A stretch of DNA of 53,148 nt, from positions 1 to 53,148 of the forward strand of contig NZEV01000034.1 of assembly GCA_002690495.1 (NCBI GenBank), written 5' to 3'. How positions within the stretch are numbered: the first letter of the stretch is position 1; each line of letters starts with the position of its first letter. A program made the position numbers and the translations under genes. Under the pieces are notes generated by a model that had not been told where the DNA came from, ran no database searches, and saw only the letters and a list, made by a program, of their open reading frames with translations. This stretch comes from Legionellales bacterium. Its GTDB lineage: Bacteria; Pseudomonadota; Gammaproteobacteria; Comchoanobacterales; Comchoanobacteraceae. This document shows, piece after piece, positions 1-7,865 of the stretch.

Positions 1-352
1 AATCATAGTCCATAAACTCAACAACTGTGACCTTTGCAGAAGGACTGCCAAAACTTGGAGAATTTGAGTCAAACAGTGCAGCGTAATTTTTGATCACAGA
101 GTCTTTTGTGAGCTGTTCTTGTTTTGCCATTTCTTGATTACGATACTTCACTAATGCTTTGTAAACGACATCTGGATTGTTATCAATATAGTTTTTAATT
201 GTCTCTTCAACCTGCTGCATCGTTAAATTAGGTACTGCAGGTGTTGTTTGATTTTGCGTGGCTGCGTCATTATCTACAACAGGTTCATTATGATCATGTG
301 CCAACGCTCCAGAGCTTGCTAGCAGTGACATGATAAAAAATTGTCTTAACAT
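1..352 (-). CDS. DsbA/Com1-like exported thioredoxin-fold protein (3' end outside window)
   Basis: Only the first 117 codons are inside the window; the gene runs off the left edge. It opens with a hydrophobic signal peptide (MLRQFFIMSLLASSGALA, likely cut before HDH), then a polar, Asn/Gln-rich linker and a helical stretch (about residues 45-90). The thioredoxin fold begins near residue 105 with a VTVVEFMDYD segment, which in DsbA-family proteins sits just before the CxxC active site; that site is beyond the edge. The layout resembles the Com1/27-kDa DsbA-like proteins of Coxiella and Legionella and the BdbD/DsbG group, which act on disulfides in the periplasm. The start is the ATG at 352-350, with a GGAG ribosome site just upstream. 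It lies downstream of petC on the same strand but has its own promoter candidate. Confidence 0.8.
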   Translation of the reverse strand, partial: MLRQFFIMSLLASSGALAHDHNEPVVDNDAATQNQTTPAVPNLTMQQVEETIKNYIDNNPDVVYKALVKYRNQEMAKQEQLTKDSVIKNYAALFDSNSPSFGSPSAKVTVVEFMDYD

Positions 353-375
353 AAGATCTCCAAGTTAGATCTTAT
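351..375. repeat. Perfect 8-bp inverted repeat over the -10 element and start codon
   Basis: ATAAGATC at 351-358 and GATCTTAT at 368-375 are exact inverted copies separated by 9 bases. One arm overlaps the -10 element of the DsbA-like gene and the other overlaps its ATG. The predicted start site lies between the arms, so a DNA operator is more likely than an mRNA hairpin. No protein that would bind it is evident nearby. Confidence 0.5.
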
Positions 376-403
376 TGTAATATAATTAACCAAAAAAATT
401 CAA
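374..403 (-). promoter_or_regulatory. Candidate promoter of the DsbA-like gene
   Basis: On the minus strand a -35-like TTGAAT (403-398) is followed after 18 bases by TACAAT (379-374), a five-of-six match to the -10 consensus. The predicted transcription start near 367 leaves a leader of only about 15 bases carrying a GGAG ribosome site. The -10 element overlaps one arm of the inverted repeat at 351-375. This is consensus matching only. Confidence 0.5.
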
Positions 404-447
404 GCCTGATAACCACAAGAGGGTACCTATCCCCCTAATTCAGAGAC

Positions 448-1107
448 TTAATCTGTTTTATAAGATTGATATAAAAAGAATGCAGCGAGGGAGAGAATCA
501 ATAAAAAGATTAAGACATAAGGCCCGATCTGGTGTCGAGGGATGACCGAGGGATCCGCAGCATACACTAAGTAAGTCACAACGTCTGCCACTTTTTCGTT
601 AAAAACATGAGGTGGTACAGATCCTGAGGACTCCAAGCGTAAGGCTTGATACAGGCGAGGCTGATCTTTGAGAATTTCTGACATAGGCATATTCAAAATC
701 TGGTTACCCTGTAATCCAGGATAAGGATTAGGCATAGATGTGTTTGGCATCACAATATTATCATATCCGTCCTCAACAACATAATAACCTTTCAAGTATC
801 CATAGAGCCATTCCGGACGGTGTGTCACGCCGACCAATGATAAATCCGGAGGAGGGCGCCCGTTCCAAGAGTCCACAGGCCATTGTGGCGTAACCCCATA
901 CTTGACTCCGGCTTCATTAGACAGTGCATCATATCGAAGATATACCATGCTATGACAGCTTTGGCAGTGTTGAGCAAAAAACTGAGCACCACTCATAATA
1001 CGCGCTGTATCGGTCTCACGTATTTCAACATGAGGTAGCTCAACCGGTGCTTTATCAGCACCCGTAGCAGAAGCCAACAACATTATAAACAGGGTGGTGA
1101 AGTACAT
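448..1107 (-). CDS. petC: Cytochrome c1 of the bc1 complex
   Basis: This is the haem c subunit of ubiquinol-cytochrome c reductase (complex III), which passes electrons from the Rieske protein to a soluble cytochrome c on the periplasmic side. A short signal peptide (residues 1-17) is followed by the CQSCH haem site (48-52). The family's RPPPDLS segment is at 84-90, a Met-rich region with candidate axial ligands at about 120-142, and a C-terminal membrane anchor at about 194-214. The length of 219 residues is slightly short for the family. The start overlaps the end of petB by 25 bases and has no clear ribosome site, which suggests translational coupling. It is the last gene of petA-petB-petC. 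Confidence 0.96.
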   Translation of the reverse strand: MYFTTLFIMLLASATGADKAPVELPHVEIRETDTARIMSGAQFFAQHCQSCHSMVYLRYDALSNEAGVKYGVTPQWPVDSWNGRPPPDLSLVGVTHRPEWLYGYLKGYYVVEDGYDNIVMPNTSMPNPYPGLQGNQILNMPMSEILKDQPRLYQALRLESSGSVPPHVFNEKVADVVTYLVYAADPSVIPRHQIGPYVLIFLLILSLAAFFLYQSYKTD

Positions 1108-2288
1108 TTTTCTAGTTTAGTATAAAATGGCATGAATAGAAAATAACTAAAATAACCGCAGGTAAATATTCTTGTGAGTATCAGCCCATCATCAGTTACC
1201 TTCAATAACCCAAGTACTCCCAGCCCAATAACACTGATCAAAAACAACGATAAGAACAATTTTGATAAAATCCCTTTATAACGAATTGAGCGTACCGGAC
1301 TACGATCCAGCCAAGGCAAAAAGAAAAATATCAAGATTGCAGCAAACATCACAAACACACCTAATCCCTTGCTAGGAACTGCTCTTAAAATTGAAGAATA
1401 TGGTGCTAAATACCAGACTGGATGGATTTGAGCGGGTGTAACAAACATGTTCGCAGGCTCCTGATTGATATGCTCTAAAAAGAAACCGTTCAAAGTTGGA
1501 AAATAAAATATGATCAAAAAATATATTAATAAAAACACAGTAGCAGCAAAGTAATCTTTGACAATATAATACGGGGAAAATGGACGAATGGCAGATCGTT
1601 CATGTTTTTTTGGCTGCTGATGTGGGTTGATCAGAATACCCTCTGGGTTATTAGAGCCGACCACATGTAGCGCTATGATATGAATACCGATTAAAAAAAT
1701 AATAATCAACGGTAAAGCCACCACATGGTAGGCGTAAAAGCGGGGTATCACAACACCCGAAAACGTAAAGTCTCCTTGTAACCAAATTGCAAGAGATTCA
1801 CCAACATACGGGATAACAGTCACAAAGGAAATAATCACTTTAGACGCCCAGTATGACATTTGGCCCCAGGGAAGGACATAGCCTGTAAAAGCAACAGCCA
1901 TTAACAAGATCAACACTAACACACCTGAAAACCACAATAGCTCTCTAGGCTCTTTATAAGAGCCATACATTAATGCTTTCCAAACATGTAAATAGATGAT
2001 AATGAAAAAAGAAGAAGCCCCAACCACATGCATGTAACGAATGAGCCAACCATAATTGACATCTCGCATGATCATTTCGACCGATGAGAATGCTTGGTCT
2101 TCAGTCGGGATGTAATACATCATCAAGAAGATCCCTGTGAAGATCTGAATGGCAAAGACCAGAAAGGCGATTGCACCGGTCGCATACCAAAAGTTCAATG
2201 AGGTGTGCACATAAAACCGCTTGAAATGTTGTTTATAGAAAGCGGATATTGGTAAACGCTGATTAACCCAAAGAGAGAGCTTACGCAT
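1083..2288 (-). CDS. petB: Cytochrome b of the bc1 complex
   Basis: This is the membrane subunit of complex III that carries two b haems and the Qo and Qi quinone sites. Haem-ligand histidines are visible as H87/H101 in helix B and H188/H203 in helix D, followed by the conserved GSNNPEG turn. The Qo motif reads PVWY rather than the mitochondrial PEWY; my recollection is that the Val form is common in beta- and gammaproteobacteria. I place the start at the ATG at 2288-2286, which overlaps the petA stop by 8 bases and has an AGAGG-type ribosome site. An in-frame upstream start at 2309 would add seven residues that do not look family-like. The product is 401 residues and ends with the usual C-terminal helix. 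Confidence 0.96.
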   Translation of the reverse strand: MRKLSLWVNQRLPISAFYKQHFKRFYVHTSLNFWYATGAIAFLVFAIQIFTGIFLMMYYIPTEDQAFSSVEMIMRDVNYGWLIRYMHVVGASSFFIIIYLHVWKALMYGSYKEPRELLWFSGVLVLILLMAVAFTGYVLPWGQMSYWASKVIISFVTVIPYVGESLAIWLQGDFTFSGVVIPRFYAYHVVALPLIIIFLIGIHIIALHVVGSNNPEGILINPHQQPKKHERSAIRPFSPYYIVKDYFAATVFLLIYFLIIFYFPTLNGFFLEHINQEPANMFVTPAQIHPVWYLAPYSSILRAVPSKGLGVFVMFAAILIFFFLPWLDRSPVRSIRYKGILSKLFLSLFLISVIGLGVLGLLKVTDDGLILTRIFTCGYFSYFLFMPFYTKLEKCTSPPCL

Positions 2289-2871
2289 ACGATGGCGCCT
2301 CTGAACCAATCACAATGGTCTCATCATCCATAAAATAATACGGTGGAATCAGCAGGTTTGTCGGTGCTGGAACCCCCTTAAATACTCGACCTGACAAATC
2401 AAATTTTGATCCATGACAAGCACAAAAAAAGCCTCCATGCCATCCTTCACCTACAGCATTTTTTGCAGGCTCATAGCTTGGAGAACAGCCTAAATGTGTA
2501 CACACTGCAACCACTACGAGCACATCCTCTCGTACAGATCTAAAAACATTTTGAGCATTTTGAGGTTGATCAGAAGCTTTTGAGTCAGGGTCTAAGAGTT
2601 GTTCGTTTTTCACCTTGATCATCTTGATCTGCTGAGGTGATCGTTTGATGATGTATATCGGCATCCCCCGCCATAATACTTTTTTTATTTCATTCTCAGA
2701 TAACCCTTTTAATGAGACCTTGATAGGCTTAGAGGCTTCTAAAGCTTTTTTACTTGGCTGCATTGAACTAATAAATGGCCATAAGCCAATCGCAACAGCT
2801 AATGTACTTAGTGTCTGTACTAGTCTTTTTAAAAAAGCACGACGCGAAACATCCTTGATCGTCATAAGCAT
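2281..2871 (-). CDS. petA: Rieske iron-sulfur protein of the bc1 complex
   Basis: This is the [2Fe-2S] subunit that takes the first electron from ubiquinol at the Qo site. The N-terminus has a twin-arginine signal anchor (SRRAFLKR at about 9-16 and a hydrophobic helix at 20-36) that stays uncleaved in this family. The cluster ligands are in CTHLGC (124-129) and CACHGS (150-155), with the GVPAPTNL proline loop after them. It is the first gene of petABC. An ATG two codons downstream (2865) is an equally good start. The length of 196 residues is typical. Confidence 0.96.
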   Translation of the reverse strand: MLMTIKDVSRRAFLKRLVQTLSTLAVAIGLWPFISSMQPSKKALEASKPIKVSLKGLSENEIKKVLWRGMPIYIIKRSPQQIKMIKVKNEQLLDPDSKASDQPQNAQNVFRSVREDVLVVVAVCTHLGCSPSYEPAKNAVGEGWHGGFFCACHGSKFDLSGRVFKGVPAPTNLLIPPYYFMDDETIVIGSEAPSYA

Positions 2872-2912
2872 TCAATCCATTATTCGCATTCATTATAGAT
2901 GATATTTTAAAA

Positions 2913-4295
2913 TCAGTTAAATTTTATTTCAGGGTATACTGTTTTTAACGCTGCCTGAATGCGCTGATTTAAAATATTTAATTTTTCTTGCGTCGTTGCA
3001 CTGGATCTAATCGTCAATGCACTTGTTGTATTTGAGGCCCTCACCAAGAACCAGCCATCTGAAAATCTAACACGAAGACCATCGATACAATCCACTTCAC
3101 CACCTTCAAACTGTAAGGCTTGTAATGATTTGACAATCGTAAATTTCTTCTCCTCAGGAACACTGAGAATGATTTCAGGCGTGTTAAATCGCTCCGGTAT
3201 GATTGTCACCATCTCATCCAGCGTCTTATCGGCCTCACTCAGTATTTTGAGACAGACAGCACCGGCAGCAAAAGCATCATCAAAATCGTACCAGAAATAG
3301 GGTAAAAATAAATGTCCACTCATTTCTCCGCCAATATCTGCACCCTCAGACTGTACTTTATTACGAATAAAGGAGTGACCTGTTTTCCACATCATCGGTG
3401 TGGCATGCCATTGATACATGAGCTCTGCAAGATAGTCTTCACACTTCACGTCATACACCACCTTAGCAGGGTGATTCAGTTGAGTTAAATAGTAAGTCAT
3501 CAGCAACAGTAATTCATCCGGCCAAATAATACGCCCTGAAGATGTAATCACACCTAAACGATCACCATCTCCATCAAAAGCCAACCCAATATCTGCTTGA
3601 TGGGTCTTAACCGCTCTTATCAAATCTTGTAGGTTTTTGGGGTCGCCTGGATTCGGGTGATGATTTGGAAAATCTCCGTCTGGCTCGCAATATAAAGGGA
3701 TCACCTCCATATTTAAAGCTTCATATAGATGAGGGGCTATCAATCCACCCACACCATTGCCAGCATCTACAACCACTTTGAAACGCTGCTTTGAAGGAAT
3801 TCTTTTTTGCATTTCTGCGATATACTGAGGGACGATATCGAATGCTTGATATTGATGTGATGCATCTACAGGCGCTGGAATATGCAATAGATCTTCTTTG
3901 ATTGATTGAATCACCTCACTGGATGGCACAGTGCCATTCAAAATCATTTTCAAGCCATTGTATGACTTTGGATTATGGCTGCCGGTGATCATCAGCCCTG
4001 CTGTTGTTAATGATTTTGTCGCATAATTTAAAACCGGGGTAGGCACTTCACCTAAATCAATCACACCAAGACCCGCAGCATGTAACCCTTTTGTGACAGC
4101 ATCACTAAATGGTTTTGAGGAAGGTCGTACATCTCGAGCAACCACTACCTTATCCTCATAAGTGGCTTTTACTTTCAATCCAAACGCATAAGCAATACTA
4201 TAATAATCATCTGCAAATAAATGTTTATCGACTAAACCTCTAATGTCATAGGCTCTGAATATCTCATCAACCAATCTTCTTTTAAATGTAAACAT
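2913..4295 (-). CDS. Phosphomannomutase/phosphoglucomutase (AlgC/ManB type)
   Basis: An alpha-D-phosphohexomutase that interconverts the 1- and 6-phosphates of mannose or glucose, supplying sugar nucleotides for LPS and exopolysaccharide. All four signature loops are present: the phosphoserine loop TGSHNP (104-109, catalytic Ser106), the Mg2+ loop DGDGDR (241-246), the sugar loop GEMSGH (323-328) and a phosphate loop RASNTTSA near the C-terminus. At 460 residues it matches the bifunctional AlgC/ManB group rather than GlmM, whose active site is usually TASHNP. It starts two bases after the dut stop codon and so sits in a ldt-dut-algC operon. Which hexose it prefers cannot be read from sequence alone. 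Confidence 0.93.
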   Translation of the reverse strand: MFTFKRRLVDEIFRAYDIRGLVDKHLFADDYYSIAYAFGLKVKATYEDKVVVARDVRPSSKPFSDAVTKGLHAAGLGVIDLGEVPTPVLNYATKSLTTAGLMITGSHNPKSYNGLKMILNGTVPSSEVIQSIKEDLLHIPAPVDASHQYQAFDIVPQYIAEMQKRIPSKQRFKVVVDAGNGVGGLIAPHLYEALNMEVIPLYCEPDGDFPNHHPNPGDPKNLQDLIRAVKTHQADIGLAFDGDGDRLGVITSSGRIIWPDELLLLMTYYLTQLNHPAKVVYDVKCEDYLAELMYQWHATPMMWKTGHSFIRNKVQSEGADIGGEMSGHLFLPYFWYDFDDAFAAGAVCLKILSEADKTLDEMVTIIPERFNTPEIILSVPEEKKFTIVKSLQALQFEGGEVDCIDGLRVRFSDGWFLVRASNTTSALTIRSSATTQEKLNILNQRIQAALKTVYPEIKFN

Positions 4296-4297
4296 TG

Positions 4298-4759
4298 TTA
4301 AAATTGACCGGTACTACCAAAACCACCATCACCTCGCTCAGTAGTTTCTGAAAAAGAATCGACTTCTATTAAATCTGGTTGTACTACTGGTACAAATACA
4401 AGCTGAGCAATCCTTTCACCTGGCTGAATCACATAGCGTTCTGTGCTACGGTTCCAGCAAGACACCTTTAATTCCCCCTGGTAATCAGAATCAATTAAAC
4501 CTGTTCCATTACCCAATACAATGCCTTTTTTGTGACCAAGACCTGATCGAGGTAAAATCATTGCCGCATAAGCGGGATGACGTATATGGATTGCAAAACC
4601 AGTGCCAATTAGTTTCACTTGCTGAGGACTTAATTCAAATGGCTCCTCTAAGCACGCAATGAGATCGATTGCGCCTGAGCCTGCCGTTGCATACTGGGGT
4701 AAATCAAATTCTGTCCCAAGTCTGGAATCAAGAATTTTAAAACTAATTTCTTTAAGCAT
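4298..4759 (-). CDS. dut: dUTP pyrophosphatase
   Basis: Trimeric dUTPase, which hydrolyses dUTP to dUMP and pyrophosphate, keeping uracil out of DNA and feeding dTMP synthesis. The family motifs are present in order: [20 protein letters not shown], the uracil hairpin [22 protein letters not shown] and the C-terminal P-loop-like [10 protein letters not shown]. The start is the ATG at 4759, which shares a base with the stop of the upstream L,D-transpeptidase gene (TGATG), so translation is coupled. A GTG one codon upstream is possible. At 153 residues it is of standard size. In many gammaproteobacteria dut also neighbours algC. Confidence 0.96.
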   Translation of the reverse strand: MLKEISFKILDSRLGTEFDLPQYATAGSGAIDLIACLEEPFELSPQQVKLIGTGFAIHIRHPAYAAMILPRSGLGHKKGIVLGNGTGLIDSDYQGELKVSCWNRSTERYVIQPGERIAQLVFVPVVQPDLIEVDSFSETTERGDGGFGSTGQF

Positions 4760-5676
4760 CACACTCTCGTTTTTACAACGCGCGGAATACCTGCCTGCTG
4801 TTGGATCACTTTCATAAGGAGTTGATCGGAGCTATTCTTACTACGTTTCCAACGATCATACACTACTTTGAGAAGTTTTTCATCCTTACTTTTGGGTTCT
4901 TTGAAAGAGGGCAGCTGCCAACTTTCTTCTAGTGGTTCGTGAGATTCAACAATGAGCTGTCCATCTTGCATGGCCATCTTTACGGGTTGGTTGACAATCA
5001 ACACTGATGTGCCGATTGAACTCATAGCGAATAGTCTTTTAATGTCTTCAGGGTATAAACTAATACAACCTGCTGTCTGACGTCGTCCTACACGCTCTGG
5101 TGTATTCGTACCATGAATCAGATAACTTGTGATAGATAAACGCATGGCGAATTTGCCTAGAGGATTATCTTCTCCTGGCAACACGTATTTTGGCATATCC
5201 ACACCCTTTGCAACCTGGGCATCATATAATGACTTTGGGACATACCATACTGGGTTTTCTCGCTTCTCTACAATTTTATGACGACCAAGCGGCGTATCCC
5301 ATTCCTCTTTACCAATACTGACGGGAAAGGTATCTACATATTTGCCATCCTTTGAAAAAATATACAATCGTCTTTCTGCTAGATTAATCACAATGCCCTT
5401 TCTTGGCGCAGCAGGCAAAATAAACTTTAAAGGCAACATAACCACTGTGTTTTTAGGGATCTTTTCTTCACGTAATTCTGGGTTAGCTGCTAATAAAACA
5501 TCGTGTGCAACATCATATTTTCTGGAAAACTCAAACAGGCCGTCATGATTATCATAAGTCGTTGCCTTTATAGCACCATATACATTTTGATCCGGCTTTA
5601 ACTCAAAGCGTAGCGCCAATGCGTTTTGATATAACATTGCGATGCTAACGATGATGAGTGTTTTGAGAAAAAACAT
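4759..5676 (-). CDS. L,D-transpeptidase (YkuD/ErfK family) with LysM-like domain
   Basis: A periplasmic enzyme that cross-links peptidoglycan stems or attaches lipoproteins. A signal peptide (residues 1-21, ending QNALA) precedes a LysM-like peptidoglycan-binding region (about 40-83) and the YkuD catalytic domain (about 94-235). The catalytic signature is visible as HGT at 188-190 and [10 protein letters not shown] with nucleophile Cys204. An unannotated C-terminal tail follows. I use the ATG at 5676 because it has an AGGA ribosome site seven bases upstream and begins the signal peptide directly; an in-frame ATG at 5694 would add six residues. It heads the ldt-dut-algC run. The window's only glycosyltransferase lacks a penicillin-binding half, so this is the only cross-linking enzyme visible here. 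Confidence 0.9.
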   Translation of the reverse strand: MFFLKTLIIVSIAMLYQNALALRFELKPDQNVYGAIKATTYDNHDGLFEFSRKYDVAHDVLLAANPELREEKIPKNTVVMLPLKFILPAAPRKGIVINLAERRLYIFSKDGKYVDTFPVSIGKEEWDTPLGRHKIVEKRENPVWYVPKSLYDAQVAKGVDMPKYVLPGEDNPLGKFAMRLSITSYLIHGTNTPERVGRRQTAGCISLYPEDIKRLFAMSSIGTSVLIVNQPVKMAMQDGQLIVESHEPLEESWQLPSFKEPKSKDEKLLKVVYDRWKRSKNSSDQLLMKVIQQQAGIPRVVKTRV

Positions 5677-5694
5677 ACTATTCCTAAAGTTCAT

Positions 5695-5952
5695 TACACT
5701 CGGTAGTTATAGCACCTATGACAGAAAAGTCATTGTTTAAATGATAATCACTGTTTTTAGTAAAAATAAAGGGGGGAATTGCCTGAGATCGATTAGGCAC
5801 TGATACTTTAAAAAGCCTCATTATAATAAGATCGTCAAAGTACATGGTATTGTTCTCTGAAAATATACACTCATTACAAAAGACTAACATGTTATGAGTT
5901 CAAAATCATCGATTAAAATATCTTTTTACAAAAAGTGCTGTATGATATCAAC
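5695..5952. other. Divergent intergenic region between the L,D-transpeptidase gene and xseA
   Basis: These 258 bases separate two outward-facing genes and should hold both promoters. I found no pair of -35/-10 elements with good spacing. A 68-codon open frame on the minus strand has no coding character and is not annotated. No RNA gene is recognisable. Confidence 0.4.
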
Positions 5953-7272
5953 ATGTATGAAATAAAACCCATCTCTGTTTCTGAAATCAATCGATTAGCA
6001 AAAAACTTATTAGAAGAACACATAGGGCCGGTCATGATCATAGGGGAGGTATCTAACCTTATGGTTGCTAAATCAGGTCATTGCTACTTCTCTTTGAAAG
6101 ATGCTCAAGCACAAATCAGTTGTGTTTATTTTAGGCAATATCACTCTGAAAAAATGACTTTAAACAATGGTGATGAGATTCAAGTCATGGCCTCAATCTC
6201 TCTGTATGAACCAAGAGGCACATTTCAATGCATTGTATCTCATGTGATGCCTGTTGGATACGGAAAAAAGCAAGCAGAATTAGATGCACTCAAACGTAAA
6301 CTGTCTAAAGAGGGACTGTTTGATCAACACAAGAAAAAAACATTGCCTGCATTACCTCACACCGTTGGTGTGATCACCTCTCCCAATGGTGCAGCCATTT
6401 TTGATTTCATTAAAACATTACAGCTGCGCATGCCTTTGATTGAGATCATCATTTTTCCTGCAGTGGTTCAAGGAGATAGCGCACCCCAATCACTAATAAA
6501 TGCACTCTATGAAAGCACAAAGTATGACTGTGATGTGCTCGTAATGACCCGCGGCGGTGGTAGCACAGAAGACCTGTGGGCATTTAATGATGAGCAGTTA
6601 ATTAGAACAATCGCTACAATGACCCCACCTGTTGTGTCTGCTGTTGGACATGAAGTGGATGTAACGCTCTCAGATTTAGTGGCAGATGAACGTGCCGCAA
6701 CACCAACAGCTGCTGCAGAACGCATTAGCCCCAATCAACATACATTACTTGATAATTTAGAGCACATCTCTTTTCAAATCAGTAGGTCTATCGATCAACG
6801 CTTGAAATATCTATTTGAAAAATGCTTTCAATTAAACAAAAGACTCATCACACCAGAGCAGGCTATAGAGCGTATTAGTGATAAAGTACAACACTTTTCC
6901 ACACATATGAGCTTATTAATGCACTCTAAACTGGAACAGCTCTATCAAAAAGTCCATCGTCAATGGTTATTAATATCAACCTTAAAACCCAACTATATTG
7001 AGCAAGAACAACAATTGGCTGTTTTGCAACAAAAAATAGATTGGCTGTTGTTACAAACATTGAATCACAAGAAAGAACAGTTACAAAAATCGGTTGAACT
7101 TCTGAATTTATTAAACCCATTACACACTTTAGAACGAGGGTATAGTATTACCTCAACAAATAAAACAAAAGGGGTAAAATACGTTGATCAAGTACACACC
7201 GGTGACGCCATTCATATCCAGCTTTGTGATGGTGCAATTACCGCAACCATAGATGAAGTAACATCTAACTAA
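5953..7272 (+). CDS. xseA: Exodeoxyribonuclease VII large subunit
   Basis: Large subunit of the single-strand-specific nuclease that acts in mismatch repair and DNA damage processing together with XseB. It begins with the family's SVSEINRLAKNLLE and an OB-fold (about 1-100), followed by the catalytic domain with TSPNGAAIFDF and the conserved MTRGGGSTEDLWAFND segment, then GHEVDVTLSDLVADERAATP. A long helical coiled-coil stretch follows, and the protein ends with the usual NPLHTLERGYSI motif. The ATG at 5953 gives 439 residues, close to the family norm; an in-frame GTG at 5935 would add six residues. No xseB is seen in the window. The pilus-type genes begin 43 bases after its stop, on the same strand. 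Confidence 0.96.
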   Translation: MYEIKPISVSEINRLAKNLLEEHIGPVMIIGEVSNLMVAKSGHCYFSLKDAQAQISCVYFRQYHSEKMTLNNGDEIQVMASISLYEPRGTFQCIVSHVMPVGYGKKQAELDALKRKLSKEGLFDQHKKKTLPALPHTVGVITSPNGAAIFDFIKTLQLRMPLIEIIIFPAVVQGDSAPQSLINALYESTKYDCDVLVMTRGGGSTEDLWAFNDEQLIRTIATMTPPVVSAVGHEVDVTLSDLVADERAATPTAAAERISPNQHTLLDNLEHISFQISRSIDQRLKYLFEKCFQLNKRLITPEQAIERISDKVQHFSTHMSLLMHSKLEQLYQKVHRQWLLISTLKPNYIEQEQQLAVLQQKIDWLLLQTLNHKKEQLQKSVELLNLLNPLHTLERGYSITSTNKTKGVKYVDQVHTGDAIHIQLCDGAITATIDEVTSN

Positions 7273-7315
7273 AAACCGTATCGATATCTTTATTACGCTC
7301 AACTAAGCTGAATAA

Positions 7316-7585
7316 ATGTATTTTTTATGCGCTTTGATTAGTCTTGTTATTCTGCTCCTACCTATGAATAAAATAACACCGCCACCCGAGCGTGTTCCGA
7401 TCAATAACTTGTTAGATGCGATTGAACATTTAACCCTGTTAGAACTGCACTATCATAACGAATGTTATGATCTAAAAGGCGCATCTAAAAACACCAACGA
7501 GATTTTAAACTTAGAGCAAAAAATACCTCTATGTCACCCTTTAAACATTGAAATGTCTCATGATCATGTCTTTTTCTCCACGTAA
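7316..7585 (+). CDS. Small PilN-like inner-membrane protein
   Basis: This 89-residue protein has one N-terminal membrane helix (about 1-17) and then a compact domain. The pattern LLDAIEHLT.LELHYHNECYDLKGASKNTNEILNLE matches the ferredoxin-like fold of PilN/HofN fimbrial assembly proteins (a helix, then strands with an L-x-G-x-A/S turn). PilN is normally about 180-200 residues, so most of the region between helix and fold is missing. It overlaps the next gene by 20 bases, and the third gene of the run is a secretin, which supports a role in a type IV pilus or competence pseudopilus. The assignment rests on pattern and context, not on strong identity. Confidence 0.55.
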   Translation: MYFLCALISLVILLLPMNKITPPPERVPINNLLDAIEHLTLLELHYHNECYDLKGASKNTNEILNLEQKIPLCHPLNIEMSHDHVFFST

Positions 7586-7865
7586 GCTACTACTTCTGAT
7601 ACCTTGTTGCATCCTCCTTATTCAGAATAAAAACAAATCGCAACGACCAAACCTAAATCGGCCACCTGTGACCGTGTCTGAAATCCAATCATTACCTATT
7701 CATTTTCATCTCTTATCTGTTGCTCCTGAATCGATTACGATCAAAGGTCATCTAAAATGGCATCACTTAAGAAAAGTACTGCAAAAACAGCTCCACTGGC
7801 ATGATTTACATCTCCAATCCTGGAATCACGACTTACTGATAGAAGGCACAATATGCCGCTCCTAA
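7566..7865 (+). CDS. Small PilO/HofO-like inner-membrane protein
   Basis: About 99 residues: an N-terminal hydrophobic stretch (LLLLIPCCILLI), a proline/asparagine-rich linker and a C-terminal region with the pattern ITIKGHLKWHHLRKVLQKQL. That pattern recalls the PilO/GspM ferredoxin-like domain (strand, G-x-Y/W, helix, strand). It is much shorter than PilO (about 200). I choose the ATG at 7566; an in-frame ATG lies at 7548. It overlaps the upstream gene by 20 bases and the secretin gene by 13, so the three are probably translated together. The function is inferred from gene order as much as from sequence. Confidence 0.5.
   Translation: MSFSPRKLLLLIPCCILLIQNKNKSQRPNLNRPPVTVSEIQSLPIHFHLLSVAPESITIKGHLKWHHLRKVLQKQLHWHDLHLQSWNHDLLIEGTICRS

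Noticed and set aside
5684-5890. A 68-codon open frame on the minus strand upstream of the L,D-transpeptidase gene
   Set aside because: No ribosome site, no hydrophobic or domain pattern, and it overlaps the start of a well-supported gene in another frame. It looks like chance.
7316-7865. Idea that the two short PilN/PilO-like frames are fragments of one frameshifted gene
   Set aside because: Each has its own N-terminal hydrophobic helix and own fold-like C-terminal part, and the overlap matches the coupling seen across the window. Two genes fit better.
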